Assembly (NCBI GenBank): GCA_048013815.1
Contig: CM106585.1
Coordinates: 18,910,001 to 18,974,000 of the forward strand
Direction: 5' to 3'
DNA length: 64,000 nucleotides
Source of the DNA: Setoptus koraiensis
Taxonomy: Eukaryota; Arthropoda
A program made the translations under genes and the position numbers. The notes beneath the pieces are model-generated. The model was not told the origin of the DNA and ran no database searches. It was given only the letters and a program-made list of their open reading frames with translations. Below, piece by piece: positions 1 to 12,720 of this stretch; the first letter of the stretch is position 1, and each line of letters begins with the position of its first letter.

Positions 1-420
1 CGCGAGCCCGGCTCTCCAATTCATTTGGCGAGGTTGTAAATTATATCGACCGGGACCATTGACCCAAAATGATATCTCTCGGTATCGCGAGAGCGATTTC
101 ACGCCGGAGAATTCGCGTAAACGATTTGCGGCGCACATGCGGCAGTATGATAATGAGCGAACAGTATATAGCGAATAGATAACGCCGCCACCGTCTCCAG
201 TCTGTCTGGCGTCTCAGCCGGCCATTCGGCCGGCGATTCAGTCGGCAATTCGGTCGGCGATCCGGGCGGCGATTCGGCGGAAACCGACTGTCGCAGTCGC
301 AGGAAATGAATTTCATTTTCATTCATTTCGTCCCATACGTCGGGCACAAAATGAATTAAATTCGGGCGGCGGGCGGGTTTTTTCCCATTCTCCAGATTGG
401 CCCAAATTGGCGCGACATTT

Positions 421-563
421 CAGTTGGTTTCTTCGGGTTTCTCCAGGTTTCTTCGGGTTTCTCCGGGTTTCTTCGGGTTTCTCCGGGTTTCTTCGGGTTT
501 CTTCGGGTTTCTTCGGGTTTCTCCGGGTTTCTTCGGGTTTCTCCGGGTTTCTTCGGGTTTCTC
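421..563. repeat. Decamer minisatellite, unit GGGTTTCTYC
   Basis: About 13 consecutive 10-base units alternate between TTC and TCC forms (431-560), with a degenerate unit on the left. The two open frames running through it on each strand are products of the repeat. It is one of five arrays with an exact 10-base period in the window. Confidence 0.95.
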
Positions 564-1339
564 GGGCCCCTGCGAGTCACAAGTTGTGACCGTTAGCTGC
601 TCGCAGCGCGGCCCATCAAAAATCGATGATCAAATATGCGATTCGGCCATCGCGGCCGCAACTTGACCCGTGCAATATGGGCCGCGCCATCATGAGTCAG
701 CCGATAACGATACCTATATCGATTGGGGCCCGACTTGTGGAGAGAGCGAGCGCGGGATAATTGATCGGCCAAGAAGTCATAACTCATGGGTGGTCGGCGG
801 CCTCGGTCGGGCCCGCTTCATTTAAACTGAGTGAGTGACGGAGCGTGGCTGCCGGACCGTTCGCGGCACCACCTTCCACTCGCGGCCCCCTGAAGTGGCG
901 ACAGCGAGCCGGGATTTTTCGCGCACTGGCGTCATGAGTGCGCTGAGGGGCCGACTCCAATCAACTAAATCAATCGCTTCGTTAGATTGGATTGACCCGT
1001 CCAACTGGCACACACACACACACTGGATAATGGATGATTGATGCTAGACGCTGGCGAGATGCCGTTGCGATACCGGACACTTTGGCACGGGTCAGTGTCC
1101 AATGTTTGGCCGAGCCGAACATTGGGGGCCCGCGCTGACCCGAAACAGTTGCTGGGCCCACGGACATGTCATTGTATTATTATGTTATCTATCATGCCGT
1201 GGCTGGTCGCGACAACCAGTGTGGCCAGTGCGTGCTTGTTGTGACAAGTCGAGAGGGGAACGTGGTCAGATTAAAATTAAATATTGATTATCACTTTATG
1301 ATTATGACCTATTAGCTGATTGTTATTCGCGTGCGTCGC

Positions 1340-1432
1340 ACAAACACGACACAATGGCACAAACAGGGCACAATGGCACAAACAGGGCACAATGGCACAA
1401 ACAGGACACAATCGCCCCAACAGGATACAATC
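1340..1432. repeat. 19-bp tandem repeat (CACAATGGCACAAACAGGG)
   Basis: There are about four and a half copies of a 19-base unit. Inside the unit the words CACAATGG and CACAAACAGGG alternate. The copies on the right are degenerate. No coding signal is seen. Confidence 0.9.
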
Positions 1433-2856
1433 GCCGCGCGCAGTGCGCCAATGCGGCACAGGCGCCCCACAAAGCGTTTGTGTGCCGTGCCAGGGAAATG
1501 AACGCCGGCCAGACTCTGGCCGCCAGAGGTGAATTTATGCTAAATTTCCCTATGCCTATCGGGCGCCCGTCTTTGCGTATCGCTATCGAGCTACTTGGCG
1601 CTTTGCTGACTTCCGGTTTCGGATTGTCGCTCGTGTGTGGGCATGATTTCTGTGCGAAAACAAGCGCCATCGTGAGTCGTGTGGCCAGTGGCCAGTGGTT
1701 GTCACAAACTCACAACGGTCAGCTGACGACTTTTGCGACTAGTTGACTTTTGCGACCAGTTGACTTTTGTTCGACAATACAGTTGGCATTTGGCGGACGT
1801 GCCAGAAATGCACCAAAAGTGATTTGTTTTCGCGAGGACAATCGACCCTCCGTGGGCCCCACTCGTCAGCTGTCACTTGAGGCCGGGCCGAAACGTAACG
1901 AATCGAGTCCGCACCGGGCCGAAGGAAGCGGCCGCGGACAATTGATAATTGTTGGTGACCCGGTTGGCCGGTGCACCGCATAACCTTGCCGTTGTGCTCA
2001 TTAGCCCGATGTGGGCCGGTGGCCGGAGACGGGCTGATAGATTTGCGGTTGCCTGTGCATATTAGATTTGCGGTTGGCCCGATGGGGCCTCATGGGGCCC
2101 CATCGATCCCCATTGAGGCCCCATGAGGCTCTATGAAGTTCTATGGGATTCTATGATGCTATATGAGGCTGGGCAAGGCTTGATAAGGGTGCCCGGGGCA
2201 CCTTTGCATACTTGCAGCCGCCACCGGGCGGCCGGAGAAATTATTGGCCGGGCGAGCCGTCACCGGACACAAGTGGCCAGTATCGAACAGTTCGGTTCGA
2301 TTGTTTTCGGTCGGGGCCGCCAGCCGCCAGCCCAGTGGCTATGGTGCGTCGTTGCGTCCACTAAAAGCGTGCCCATAACGAACAGCTCAAAGTTCATTAC
2401 GGGGCTCGTGTTATTATATCGTTGTTGTTGTTGTTGTTATTTGGGCAACTCGACACTATAACATGCACGGGCCACAACATAATATAATAACAAGCCTTTA
2501 GAAAGCGATTACCGCGGTGCCGCAGCGGCCAACAAAGGGGCCCACTAACTAGCGGCAGCACTGTCACTAACTAGGCACCAACTTGTCACAACTGACAAAG
2601 CCAAGCGGTCGGCTTTGCGACGGCCCCGCTACGAGCCAGTGGCACTCGATTGGGTCGATTGGGGCCTGTGGGGGCCTGTGGGGGTCGCGGGAGTTGCGGG
2701 GGCTGCGGGCGAGCCGGCCCCAATCGGGGCGGCGGGCCCACGCGAAACGGATCGCCCGGCCCGGCCTTTCAATTGTTGTCGGCTGTTCCTTTTTGTGTCC
2801 TTCCGCCGGCCGTGTTTTTGTGCTTTTTTGCGCGTTCGCTCTCTCGCGTTTTATCC

Positions 2857-2913
2857 GCGTTCTCGGCGTTCTCGGCGTTCTCCGCGTTCTCCGCGTTCTC
2901 TGTTCCGCGTTCT
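2857..2913. repeat. 9-bp tandem repeat (CGTTCTCSG)
   Basis: Five or six nine-base units of the form CGTTCTCGG or CGTTCTCCG lie in direct succession. A separate decamer array follows it immediately. Confidence 0.85.
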
Positions 2914-2920
2914 ATCGTGT

Positions 2921-2970
2921 GCGTTGCTCGGCGTTGCTCGGCGTTGCTCGGCGCCGCTCGGCGTTCTCCG
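2921..2970. repeat. Decamer repeat (GCGTTGCTCG)
   Basis: There are five 10-base units in perfect register. The first three are identical and the last two carry substitutions. Confidence 0.85.
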
Positions 2971-3948
2971 TTTCCACAACGGGGCCCCGCTCGCTGCTCA
3001 CAGGTTGTGCCGATATTCTCATTCCGCTCGCCACTTGCGACTCACAGGTTGTGAGTCAGAACCTGTGAGGCACAACTTGCGGCACCTAACGGCCAAAACT
3101 CTGGTGCGTCGGCGTAACCAGTTGATTTTGGGGCCGCTCACGGCGGCCGCATGATAAATCGCGCACAGTGTGGTTATTTGGCGATGTCGCCATTTAAAGC
3201 GCCCCCGCCGCCAATTATAGAGACACACAGAATTATAGAGACGTAGCTGGCGCGATGTAACTCGCACTTGATGTGCATCGGTGCAAGTGTGTTGTTTTGG
3301 TTGCTGTTGGGCAACACTTGCAATAATGGTGTAATGTTGTAACCCGCTTGTTTTGTTTGATTTTATTGACCCGCTAACGGTGTTTCCCGTTGAACGGAAT
3401 CGCTCGTCCTCGTTATGTCACTATCGTCACTGCGCTATCCGTCTATCCCTCTATCCGTCTATTTGGCCGTCGCTGTGTCACCGTCCGCCGCGTCACCTTC
3501 CGCCATGTCACAGTCAGCTGTCCCAATGTCCCGGTTCCGATGTCCCGATGTCCCGATGTCTCGGTGGCCCGGCGCGCACCTATGCCCCGCACAGAGGCAG
3601 TCGACAGAAAAAAGGCGACAGTTCCGCGAACGTGCCTGCGACCGGCCCGGCACGGGCCCCATTGAAAAGGGCACTCGCGGTGGCACTTTAACAGTCTTTA
3701 GCGGGCCGGCCGCAGTCGCTACAGTGGCCGTAATCGCCTCAATAGGCTATTACTGACACTTGTTATACACACGCGAGCGTCATTGAGCTGGACAATCTCG
3801 GACAAAGGGGCTCGCTGTTGGCCGGGGGCTCGTTTGCATAATGGGCGGCCGCCGTTGTGGAATGCTCCTTTGCAACGAGCGTGCGGCCCGTGACAAGTTG
3901 TCACTGTCGGCCCGCTTGCACCAACAACCGCACCGGCACCGCCAACGA

Positions 3949-4040
3949 CATCAACAACAACAACAGCGACAACAACAACAGCAACGACAACAGCGACAAC
4001 AACAACAGCAACGACAACAACGACAACAGCGACAGCGGCA
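3949..4040. repeat. CAA/CAG/CGA trinucleotide-rich repeat
   Basis: This is a trinucleotide-phased array of ACA, CAG and CGA triplets with a longer unit of about 36 bases repeated imperfectly. It reads as Gln/Arg-rich or Asn-rich in the plus frames, but the flanks carry no exon signals, so I treat it as simple sequence. Confidence 0.85.
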
Positions 4041-6310
4041 ACCACGCGACACGACACGACACAACGCGAAACAACGTGACGTGCGATAGAGCGACTGACA
4101 AGCCTTGTGACTGGCAAAATGTGAGGCCACAATCGTCATATCAAAGCCATCGACTGGCCATTGGCGCCCCCATAAAACGGCCCGTGCCACGTTGCACGAC
4201 TTATTGCACAGGTCAGTGCCGGCCCGTGACGGCCAACCGTAACAGTGACAGTGTTACGTAATGCAACAACGTTATTATTGGCGCCGGCGCTGTTATCGTG
4301 CTCGTTTGTTTGTTTGGCTGCTGCCACGAGCGAGCGAGCGCCAAACGAGCCGGCGCCCGCTTGCTCGTCACGGCGCGGCCAGTTGGCCGCTGATTTGATT
4401 TTGGCTCGGTGGCATCATTTAATTCATTTTGTCGCTGCATACCCGCCTCGCCGCTGTCCATCCGCTGTGCGTCTGTCGCTGGCGCGCGTGCCGAGCTGGT
4501 CGCCACAGCTCGTGGCCGCTCGCGGCTGGTCATAGGTGGCACGTGAAGTATTTGCAATCTCGCGTTCAGCTCGCCAAACATTCGGCCGCTCGGCTGCTCG
4601 GCTATTGGGCTATCGGCTGACCGTTCGGCCCGTCGAGAGCTCGTTGTGAGCTGCCGGGCCGGTCGCCAGTGCCCGTCGCTCGACGGCCGCTCGTTGCCCG
4701 TCGCTCGACGGCGCCGCTCTAATCAAATTTGACTCGTCTCGCGACTCGCCCAGTGTCCAGCGCCCAGTGCCCAGCGCCCAGTGTCCAGCGAGCGGCCTTT
4801 GTGTCGCTGGCCGAACGGAAGGCATGAGACGAGTCGCTTATTACGACTGCATGACAGTGGCTAATAGACACCAAACTGGACAACGTTTGCGACAGTCGCG
4901 CCAACTGTCTTGCCGGCGCTTGACCAGTGGACGGCGCTGGCAAGCTGGAGGCCGCATCGACGGCATCTGCAATCGTCGCGCTGAGCGCTGTGACACGCCT
5001 CGAGCGGAGCGGCCGTCGGCCGTCGAGCGGGCCGCGCGACAAAAGACAAACGACAAGTGACAGGCAACAGCGAGGCCCGCGCTGACGGCGCCAACAGAAT
5101 CAGCCAACTGGCCAACAATAAACAACAGTGACATGTGCACAAACAAACGTGAAAATAATATAAAGAGCGATAGCGCCAAGACGATCGCCGGTCGGCCGCA
5201 AGCGCGCTGCCCCGGGCCTGGGCTCGCCGGTCGGACGCCGCTCGCTGTCCGCTGTCCGTCTGGCGATGGTCGCGCGAGCGCCAGCGACCAGCCAGTGCAG
5301 TCCCAGGCCGGTCGGCGCGGACTTTCCGGTCGGTGCGGACCGGCCGGTCAGCGTCCGGGTGCAAACAGACACTGGTGACAGTAATTGACCGGTCGGCCGC
5401 ACCAAGCGCCTCAGCGGTCGCGGCGAGCGGCGCGCAACAAGCAACAATATCAACCAATATCAATCCATCATAGCGGCCACTCATTGCGTCACATTATGTC
5501 GTATTATGTCGTATTATGTATGCCACAGGCGGCACAAATAACGCAAATGCGCCCTCGAACAACCGCGAACAAATGGCTGCCGCTGTGACGCCGCCGACCG
5601 CACCGTGGTATGGCCGCTGTCGTGTCGCGCGGTGTCGTGTCGCGCGGTGCCGTGCGGTAGCGGTCGCTGGAGGCGCGCTGAACGCGGTCGGGCGGCCGCA
5701 GCATCTCCGGCCGCGACGATTACGATGGCATCTTTTGAATTTGAATAACGGTCACGCCGGGCCAACAGGAAGCGGCGGTAATAAATTATGGCGCACTTTA
5801 AAACGCTACAGCGCGCTCTAAAATGTGCGCCCGCGCTTTTGGCCGCCGCACTTCTGGCCGCGGCGAGCGCGGCCGCCGAGGCCGCGACCGCTGAGGCGCG
5901 CGGCGGCCAAAACCGCGGCGGCCGGTTAGCGGGTGACAAATGGCGCTCGCGCAAGACTGGCCAGCGACATCGTTGGTCACGCCATTGCGCGGCCTCGACG
6001 CAGCGCGTTGTCGAGTGGTCGAGTTGCGGTTGGCGCGTTGCGTAACGTTGCGCTGTGTTGCGCTGTGTTGCGCCTAGTCACGAGGTGCCGCGCTGTGCCG
6101 GGCCCCAGAAAACAGCAAACAGCAAACGGGCGAACGGGCGAACGGCGGCCCCACGGTGGCAGCAACTCGCGGCTCAGTGGGCACGCCGCGCGCGGACGGC
6201 CCGACCGCGCAACACTCGTGAACCTTTCCGGTACTTGTTGATGGTTGGCGCACTTCCGGCGCGCTCCAGTGCGCGCCGGGGCACGGCGGTCGCGCCCTCT
6301 GCGTTGTGGG

Positions 6311-6354
6311 TTTTGTGCGTTTTGTGCGTTTTGTGCGTTGTGCGTTTTGTGCGT
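6311..6354. repeat. 9-bp tandem repeat (TTTTGTGCG)
   Basis: There are about five copies of a nine-base unit, one of them shortened. It lies in the GC-rich region and has no coding context. Confidence 0.85.
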
Positions 6355-8440
6355 GCCCAGATCGGGGGGCCCCGACGGACCGACCCGACTGACCGACCCG
6401 ACTGACCGAGCCGCTGTGTGGCCGGCGAGCCGGCCGGCCCGCGACCATCAATCGTGGCGCGCCGCACGGTCCCCCCCCCCCAAACGGGGGCAGCCTAAAC
6501 GCCCCAAGCGCAACTGGGCCAGAGCGAATGTGTGTGACTTATTGGCTGGCGTGATGGGCGACGGCGGGCCGGTGCGCCGGCTTGCACTGGCAGCCATGCG
6601 TGGCGCAAGTGGCGCCAACTGACACGAGCGCCACTCATTAAGCCGCCGGTGCCAAATGACAGCCGCTCGCTAGTGTCGCCATTGTGGGCGCGCTGCAATT
6701 GTGGTGGTCGTAATTGACACTGATTGCACATTAGGCGCAACTTGTGCCGCCAGTTAGCGCCGCCGCGCCGCACCTCCCCTGATCCCATGATCCCCTGTTG
6801 GCCACTTTGTCTGGCCCGCAGCCGCGCCAATTGGCGGCAGCGGGCGCCCGCCGACCGTCTCATGACAAGCTTGTTATTGGGCGCGCGCGCGCGCCCAAAA
6901 AATTAAACGCTCGCCGGTCGGGCCAGACAGGTGCTAAACAAAGATGGACTATATTGCTTTATTTGCTCTATTGCGCTGCACCAGCTCGCGTTATTGGCCC
7001 CGCTCGGCCCGTGCGCGCCGCCGACACCAGTCGGGCCCGTGCGCGCCGCTGAGACCGGACGGGCCCGTATGCGCGGGCAGCCGCTGCACACACGCAAGGC
7101 TGTGCGCGAGCGCGCTAGATTAAGTAGACGGTCGGGCATTATGTGTGATTAGAATAAGCGGCCCTGATCCCTCTATTTTATTTTCTTATTTAATCTCTAT
7201 TAATGTATTACCAGCAGTATTATCAATAATGCCACCGTCTCTTATCTTGGCCTGCCTATCGCTGTTGGGGCGCCCAGCCTTGCGGCGCCCCAGCAGCGGG
7301 CCCCAGCAGCGGGCCCCAGCAGCGGGCCTCAGTGACGGGGCCTTCAGGAGACGTGGCGCGGCGCGCATTCACGTGCGCGCTCGGCATTCTTCTTATTTTA
7401 TAGAATTTTATTTTCATTCATGGAGCGTTCATAAATAAATATTTATGATGCCGTCGTTATCATACTGGCTGCCTCTCTCTCTCTATATTGCTGGCTGCAT
7501 TCTCGGCGCGCCGCATACTCAAAGGTGCCCGCCAGCAAAGTGATACTACCGCTGGTATGATACTTGCCAACGATACGGGCCAATGTGCCGCCGCCGACCA
7601 ATATACCGCCGCCGACTAATATAGCGGCGGGCGCGAGATTCGGGCCGCTGGCAAGCGGAATATTTTCAATAGCGCACCTGATACATAAAATTGTGCGCCA
7701 CCCTTGTGTGTTCCGTACAGTGGGGCCCAGTCAATATACGCACACACATATTGGGGCCCAGATCAATATACACTCAGTTGTACCGTTATATGCAAGCCTG
7801 TCAAATTGAATTTCGATTATTGTGCGTACAACTGGCCCGCGCGTGCAACAAATCGGCCTCACCTTCGGCTGGCCCCTTTGTCGCGGGCCCATTCGTGCCG
7901 GGCTCCTGGTGCCACTACTCAAAATTAAATTAGCGCTCGCTGTGACTAACTCTTTCTGCCCATTTAATGCATGCACCAATTTCGTGCTGTTGCTTTTGCT
8001 GTTTCTGTAGCTGTCGTCCCGTCACCGTCGCTGCCTGTGACAGAGCGCTGCACTGTAATCGCTGGCTCGATTATATAACTGATTTACATTAATCGCCGTA
8101 TCACTATCGCTCGCCTATCCGCCTAATATGTTTACTTGTCTCCTTCGATGCCAGTGGAACGGTCCCGCTGGCGCAAGTGTGCCAGCGTGACATGAATCAC
8201 AATTCGCCACTATTGGTCACCGTGACACACACACACCGTACTGGCGCGCATACACAATTTACCTCTCGGGCGCGCGCTACCTGGTCGCTATGTACTCACT
8301 ACTCGCCGCTTATACCGCCGTTATTTGGATGAATAAGCGGCGCTGTGTTTGCAGCCCAAAACAAAATTAACCCAAACAAATGGATATAAATAAACACACG
8401 AGCACTGCCAGAGATGCCTCGTTGAGATGTCTAGTCACTG

Positions 8441-8524
8441 GTAGATTCGAGTAGATTCGAGTAGATTCGAGCTGATTCGAGCTGATTCGAGCTGATTCGA
8501 GCTGATTCGAGCTGATTCGAGTAG
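8441..8524. repeat. Decamer repeat (GTAGATTCGA / GCTGATTCGA)
   Basis: There are eight full 10-base units, three of the GTA form followed by five of the GCT form. The core GATTCGA is the reverse complement of the TCGAATC-like core of the decamer array at 52,602-52,681. Confidence 0.95.
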
Positions 8525-9232
8525 AGGCACAGAGTGCAACGAGAGACACAAATAACATGACGCCAATTTGAATATTTGAGAATCTTCTCCACACACTTGT
8601 CAGCCCGCTCAGAGGTGCGCCGCGCGTCCAACATTGTCTGCCGGTTTAAACCCAAATGTACCTCATTAGTTGGCTGCTCACACTGCTGCTCAATGATAAA
8701 CGCAACCAATCAACCACGTCATACACGCACACATCTCATAAATACATTGCTCCATGTGCACTTGCTAATATGATGTAATTTAATGACTTGCTCTCTCATA
8801 ATTAAGTGTGCGAGCTGTGCTCATCCAGCCAACACCATGTGTCAAACAACGAGAGAAGCCATAAGCTGTTGTCCCAGATCAATTACAATCTGTGACATTC
8901 ATGAGCCAGAAGCCAAAAGTGTGAATAGACGAGCGACTAGTTGAGTTTGTCATGCGATGCGAAAAATATTAAGCGCCTGGCTAATGTTTAAATTCAAATT
9001 TAAATTTAAATTTGCGCAAACTTTTAATTTATTTTTATTTTAGACTATCTTTCACAATTTAACTGTTCATCACAATCACTGTATTACAGTGATGCGTGCT
9101 GAATTTTTGCTCATCGTGGCGCCAGTCAATAGCGACACAACACTCGACAGCTCTCTCTCTCTCTCTCTCGATGGAGCGATGATACATTTTGGCCAAAATG
9201 ACACACATCACCAGTGACTTGTGCCGAGCAGC

Positions 9233-9268
9233 GATCTAGCCAATCTAGCCAATCTAGCCAATCTAGGA
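9233..9268. repeat. 9-bp tandem repeat (CCAATCTAG)
   Basis: There are nearly four copies of a nine-base unit in AT-rich DNA, with no coding context. Confidence 0.85.
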
Positions 9269-10482
9269 GTCATTGTCAACTATAGATTACGCAATATCAG
9301 TTGATGGGACACTATCAGCGTTCAAGTTGCGTTAATTAGCGCCTCTCGAAATTGACACTGCGATTTTTATGTGCCAACACTAACAGACTTTCATAGCGGG
9401 ATTAGCAATGCGCCGACCGATTGCGCAAGAGCCAATTGTTAGACGACAGAGTTGATCGCTACCCAATGTTGCAAACCAGTGACAAACATGTAAGCGATAA
9501 TTTTTTCAATCTATGTTCGTATTTGTTTATTGCTATTAGTTGTATAATAATTACATATCTATAGGTATATTAATAGATTGTATATCACAATGAGTTATTG
9601 ATTATACAGTTGAATGCGCATCGGTGCATAGAATAATCTGTATATGAATATAGTTGCAATAAGAAAATGGAAGTTCGCTTCTACATCCCGGATCCGATTA
9701 TAATGGTCGTCAGCATCATTTTCATAATCTTCGTCATGGTCGTCTAGGGTCATTGTTTAATAAATCACACTATCACAATAGCCGGCGCTAACATGCGCAA
9801 CAAAAGTACATAGACCAAATGGTTCTAATGGTCACGTAGGATTGATTGTGCAACACCGTCACCAAGACGATTGAACGTCCCTTATTACAGAATACAAATA
9901 CAATCAACTGTTTTGTCCATCGGTACTTGCATTCAGTTTGGGCTCTCTCTAGCCATTATCCAATTATTCAACAACATATTGAGGGGTTTATAATTAGTAC
10001 ATGTGTGTGTGTGTGTGGGAGTGTTGCCAATATAACATTGTATAGCAAAATTATAAATAATAAATCTCAATAAACATCACTACTATTTACATAAAAGGTA
10101 GCTCATATAAACACACATCATTATGTTGTATCTGCTAATGTGAGAGGATAGTGTCGCATTGGATTGCATCAGCAAATGAGACAATCAAGCCAACGGCATG
10201 AGTATGGTGTTGTGATATATTATTGTGTGATATATTGCGGTGGGAACTTGTCATTTATACATCTATAGTATATGTGCGACTATCGCGATGATTCATTGGC
10301 ATGTTGGGGGCGCAAACATTTGAACATGTCCTATATTGTTAATGCGCTCAATGATTGTCAAAATATTCATGAGACTAGTTGCGATTAATTTCTCTCACAA
10401 GCGACGTTCTTCGTTCTCCCTCTCTCTCTCTCTCTTTCTTCTCTTTCATTTCGTTGATGCCTCAATCAAAATGTCACCATAA

Positions 10483-12583
10483 TCATTCACTTATAGGCCT
10501 TATGAGCAATCCTTTCTCAGCAGCCATCTCGCCGCTCACCATTGTAACCAACCTTGAACTAGAATAGAGGCATCGTCTGCTGCTATCTTGCCACTGTTGA
10601 TGGCGACGATAATGTTTCCGTTGCTGCAACCGTTGCTCATACACTTGTCTGTGTTTGTCTGTTGATGGGCCCTCTGCAGAGGCAACACGGCACGATGATA
10701 TTTTATTTGTCGTATCACAACTAGTGCTACTTCTGACGCTGCCGCCGCTGCTGCAACTGTTGTCATCGTCTGAGCTATTGTTAGCAACATCCATGTTGGC
10801 TTGCGTTGATACGGATATCAATTGCGATGCAGTTTCATCAGTATTAGTTGACAGTTGTTGAGTGGCACCGTTATTGTTTATATCTTTGTTGCCAATTTCG
10901 AATGAGCTAACTGGTAAAATTGATCCGACAAAATTTGTTGTTGTGTTTTCTTGGGCGCTCCTATGGGCGTTAGTTGGCGCTGGTGTTATCGCCGCACTAG
11001 TGGTTTCGCTGTTTGTCTCCGCACTAGTGGCCATCATTTGCGGTGAACGTTCTTTTTGCTGTCTCGCTGCAGTCTTCATTATAACATCGAGTGTGAATGG
11101 TTGTTGGTGTCGTTGATGTTGCAATATATTGTTGCCGTTGTTTGTTGTTGCAGAGCAAGTTCTCTCTTCTAAATAATCTTCGCCGTGGCAAAAAGTTTGG
11201 TCAAACTCGATGGCGGTGTCATTTATAAGCTCAAGTTCGCTAGACAGTGGGCATACATTGGGCTGCCGATATACATTTTTTTGTCTAGCCCAAATCGACT
11301 AGCATAGCAAACATCGCGGCTCTTGTTGTTGGCGTCAAACAAGGGGCCCACAACTTCAACATGACGACAATGATGGTGTTTGGGTTGCTCAGCGTCGTTG
11401 ACAATAACATCACAAGAGTTTTCAAGTGATATCACATTCAGTAGCTTGTCTCTGTTTTGCCCGGTGTCATCATCATTATTATCATCTGGTCCATTGTTAT
11501 TGTCAAGTCTCTCATTAAGATGACTGTATAAGTGTCGACCTAAAGTGTGCTGGCATTCGCGTTCGCGTTTCGCGACTCTGAGCTGCTGTTGTCGCATTCG
11601 TTCACACATATTCTCGACATATCTCTTGTAATTATTTTCATCACAAGTAGCACGGCCTCCTAGTGGTTGTCTCGCAGTTACTGTCATCTCCTTATTACTA
11701 TTAGTCATTACAAATGTACCATGCTCATGATTATCATTGCGCCCAACTAGGCCTGCATCGGCCTCTTTGTTTTTCCTCTCCTCTATTGATATGGTAATGT
11801 CATGATCATTGTTCTCGATGTAACTGGACGCATTCTTGTTATTGTTAACACTAATGGTATTACTGGCTGTCGCGGCTGCTACTGCTGCTACTGCTGACGT
11901 TCGCGTCGAGCTTGCTAGAATCACACACACATCACATTGTCTCGGTTTATTTATTATGTCCTCATTACTATCAGCGCCATGACTAGCATTATTATCCCCG
12001 CAACCACCGCTGATATCATCGGTTTTTCTCTCATCAATATATACTATATCGTCATTGCCATCGTTACCATTATGATTAGCATCGTTTTGTAACAATTTCT
12101 TACTTGGCCGATTGGCGCAGTTTGCACAACTGACACTATCGTTAATGTTGTTTGCGCTACATTCAATATTTAGCTCATTGCGTGAACAATAATCATTATT
12201 AATGTTGTTTTCCTGCTCTCTGCTACTGCCATCAATATAGTTTCTACTATTCTGAAACCTGCTACCATTACGATTATTCATTTTATCGCCCGTTCTCTGA
12301 TGTTGTGCCGTATGAGACTTCTGATGAACACTGCCACAACTATTTGCAGCCGACTTCAAGTTAGCTGTAGCCACATTTGTGCCTCCATTTGTGCTACTGC
12401 TACCACCATGATGATGGCTACTATGTGAATTATCTTTTCTCAGCCTAAGTTTCTTGCTCACACTTGGGCCGCCATAAGGACACACAAACTCTACCCAAGA
12501 ACAGAGCACCTTTCTGAATGCACGTCTAAAATCTCTACTCCAACAGGCGTAAATAACGGGATTCATTGCCGAATTTAGCCAGC
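10483..12583 (-). pseudogene. Dop1R2-like receptor copy B: TM7, helix 8 and long C-tail
   Basis: On the minus strand the sequence enters at the end of TM7 with NPVIYACWSRDFRRAF, the hallmark of Dop1R2/DAMB-type D1-like dopamine receptors. A Ser/Asn/His-rich cytoplasmic tail follows and is open to 11,223. A run of seven T on the plus strand (11,276-11,282) then shifts the frame. The neighbouring frame is open at once from this run to a stop at 10,483, about 265 codons, so the tail probably continued for roughly 690 residues beyond TM7. Bases 12,323-12,583 match copy A (47,125-47,385) with about five mismatches and no gaps. Left of 12,323 copy A has unrelated sequence, so only copy B shows the long tail. 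Upstream the frame of TM7 is broken (a TAG soon after 12,583) and TM6 is decayed, so I call this part a pseudogene fragment. The tail itself looks well preserved, which is odd. The T7 shift may be a sequencing error. Confidence 0.75.
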
Positions 12584-12720
12584 TATCCTATGTATCATAG
12601 TGTACTGTATTCCTGAGGTTGGTGTTATTGATTTGACATATCTATTGCGGTTTTTATGGTAGCCACTCGTAGATGGGTTGCCATGCAATCTATGTTTGAC
12701 ACCATTTTCAGTACTTTGGA
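12584..12720 (-). pseudogene. Decayed TM6-TM7 segment of receptor copy B
   Basis: Aligned by eye with copy A at 47,386-47,500, several words survive in order: TATTCC-TGAGGTT, GCGGT-TTATG-TAGCCAC, GG-GCCA-GCA-CTATG and GACACC. I judge identity at about two thirds, with small gaps. The reading frame that gives TM6 and TM7 in copy A is interrupted here. It abuts the 98%-identical patch on its left and the G-rich shoulder of the purine block on its right. Confidence 0.6.

Larger units (their letters stand above)
1..7300. other. GC- and CpG-rich gene-poor region
   Basis: This stretch is strikingly GC- and CpG-rich compared with everything to its right, with many CGGCC, GGCCC and GCGCG words. I find no open frame with a recognisable domain, no splice-supported exon chain and no RNA gene. 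The short open frames are what GC-rich DNA gives by chance. Short tandem arrays are scattered through it and are listed separately. It could be a CpG-rich regulatory zone or 3' flank of the minus-strand receptor copy B, but nothing in the sequence decides this. Confidence 0.6.
7301..10482. other. AT-richer region without recognised genes
   Basis: Base composition falls from very GC-rich to AT-rich over about 7.15-8.1 kb and stays AT-rich. The region holds short CA, GT and CT microsatellites (for example a CT run near 9,150-9,170 and another near 10,413-10,435), an AAATTT palindromic run near 8,995-9,015, and two short tandem arrays. On the minus strand it lies directly downstream of the receptor copy B tail, so part of it may be 3' untranslated or intergenic sequence. 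I see no gene in it. Confidence 0.6.

Noticed and set aside
421-563. GGGTTT-containing repeat as interstitial telomere sequence
   Set aside because: The unit is a decamer GGGTTTCTYC, which is not the arthropod TTAGG repeat.
2285-2300. GGTTCGATT resembling a tRNA B box
   Set aside because: The box is incomplete, no A box lies at the right distance, and no cloverleaf can be drawn.
2583-3154. GC-rich plus-strand frames of 130-180 codons
   Set aside because: Three overlapping frames are open at once, as expected from composition and short repeats. There is no domain and no consistent splice pattern.
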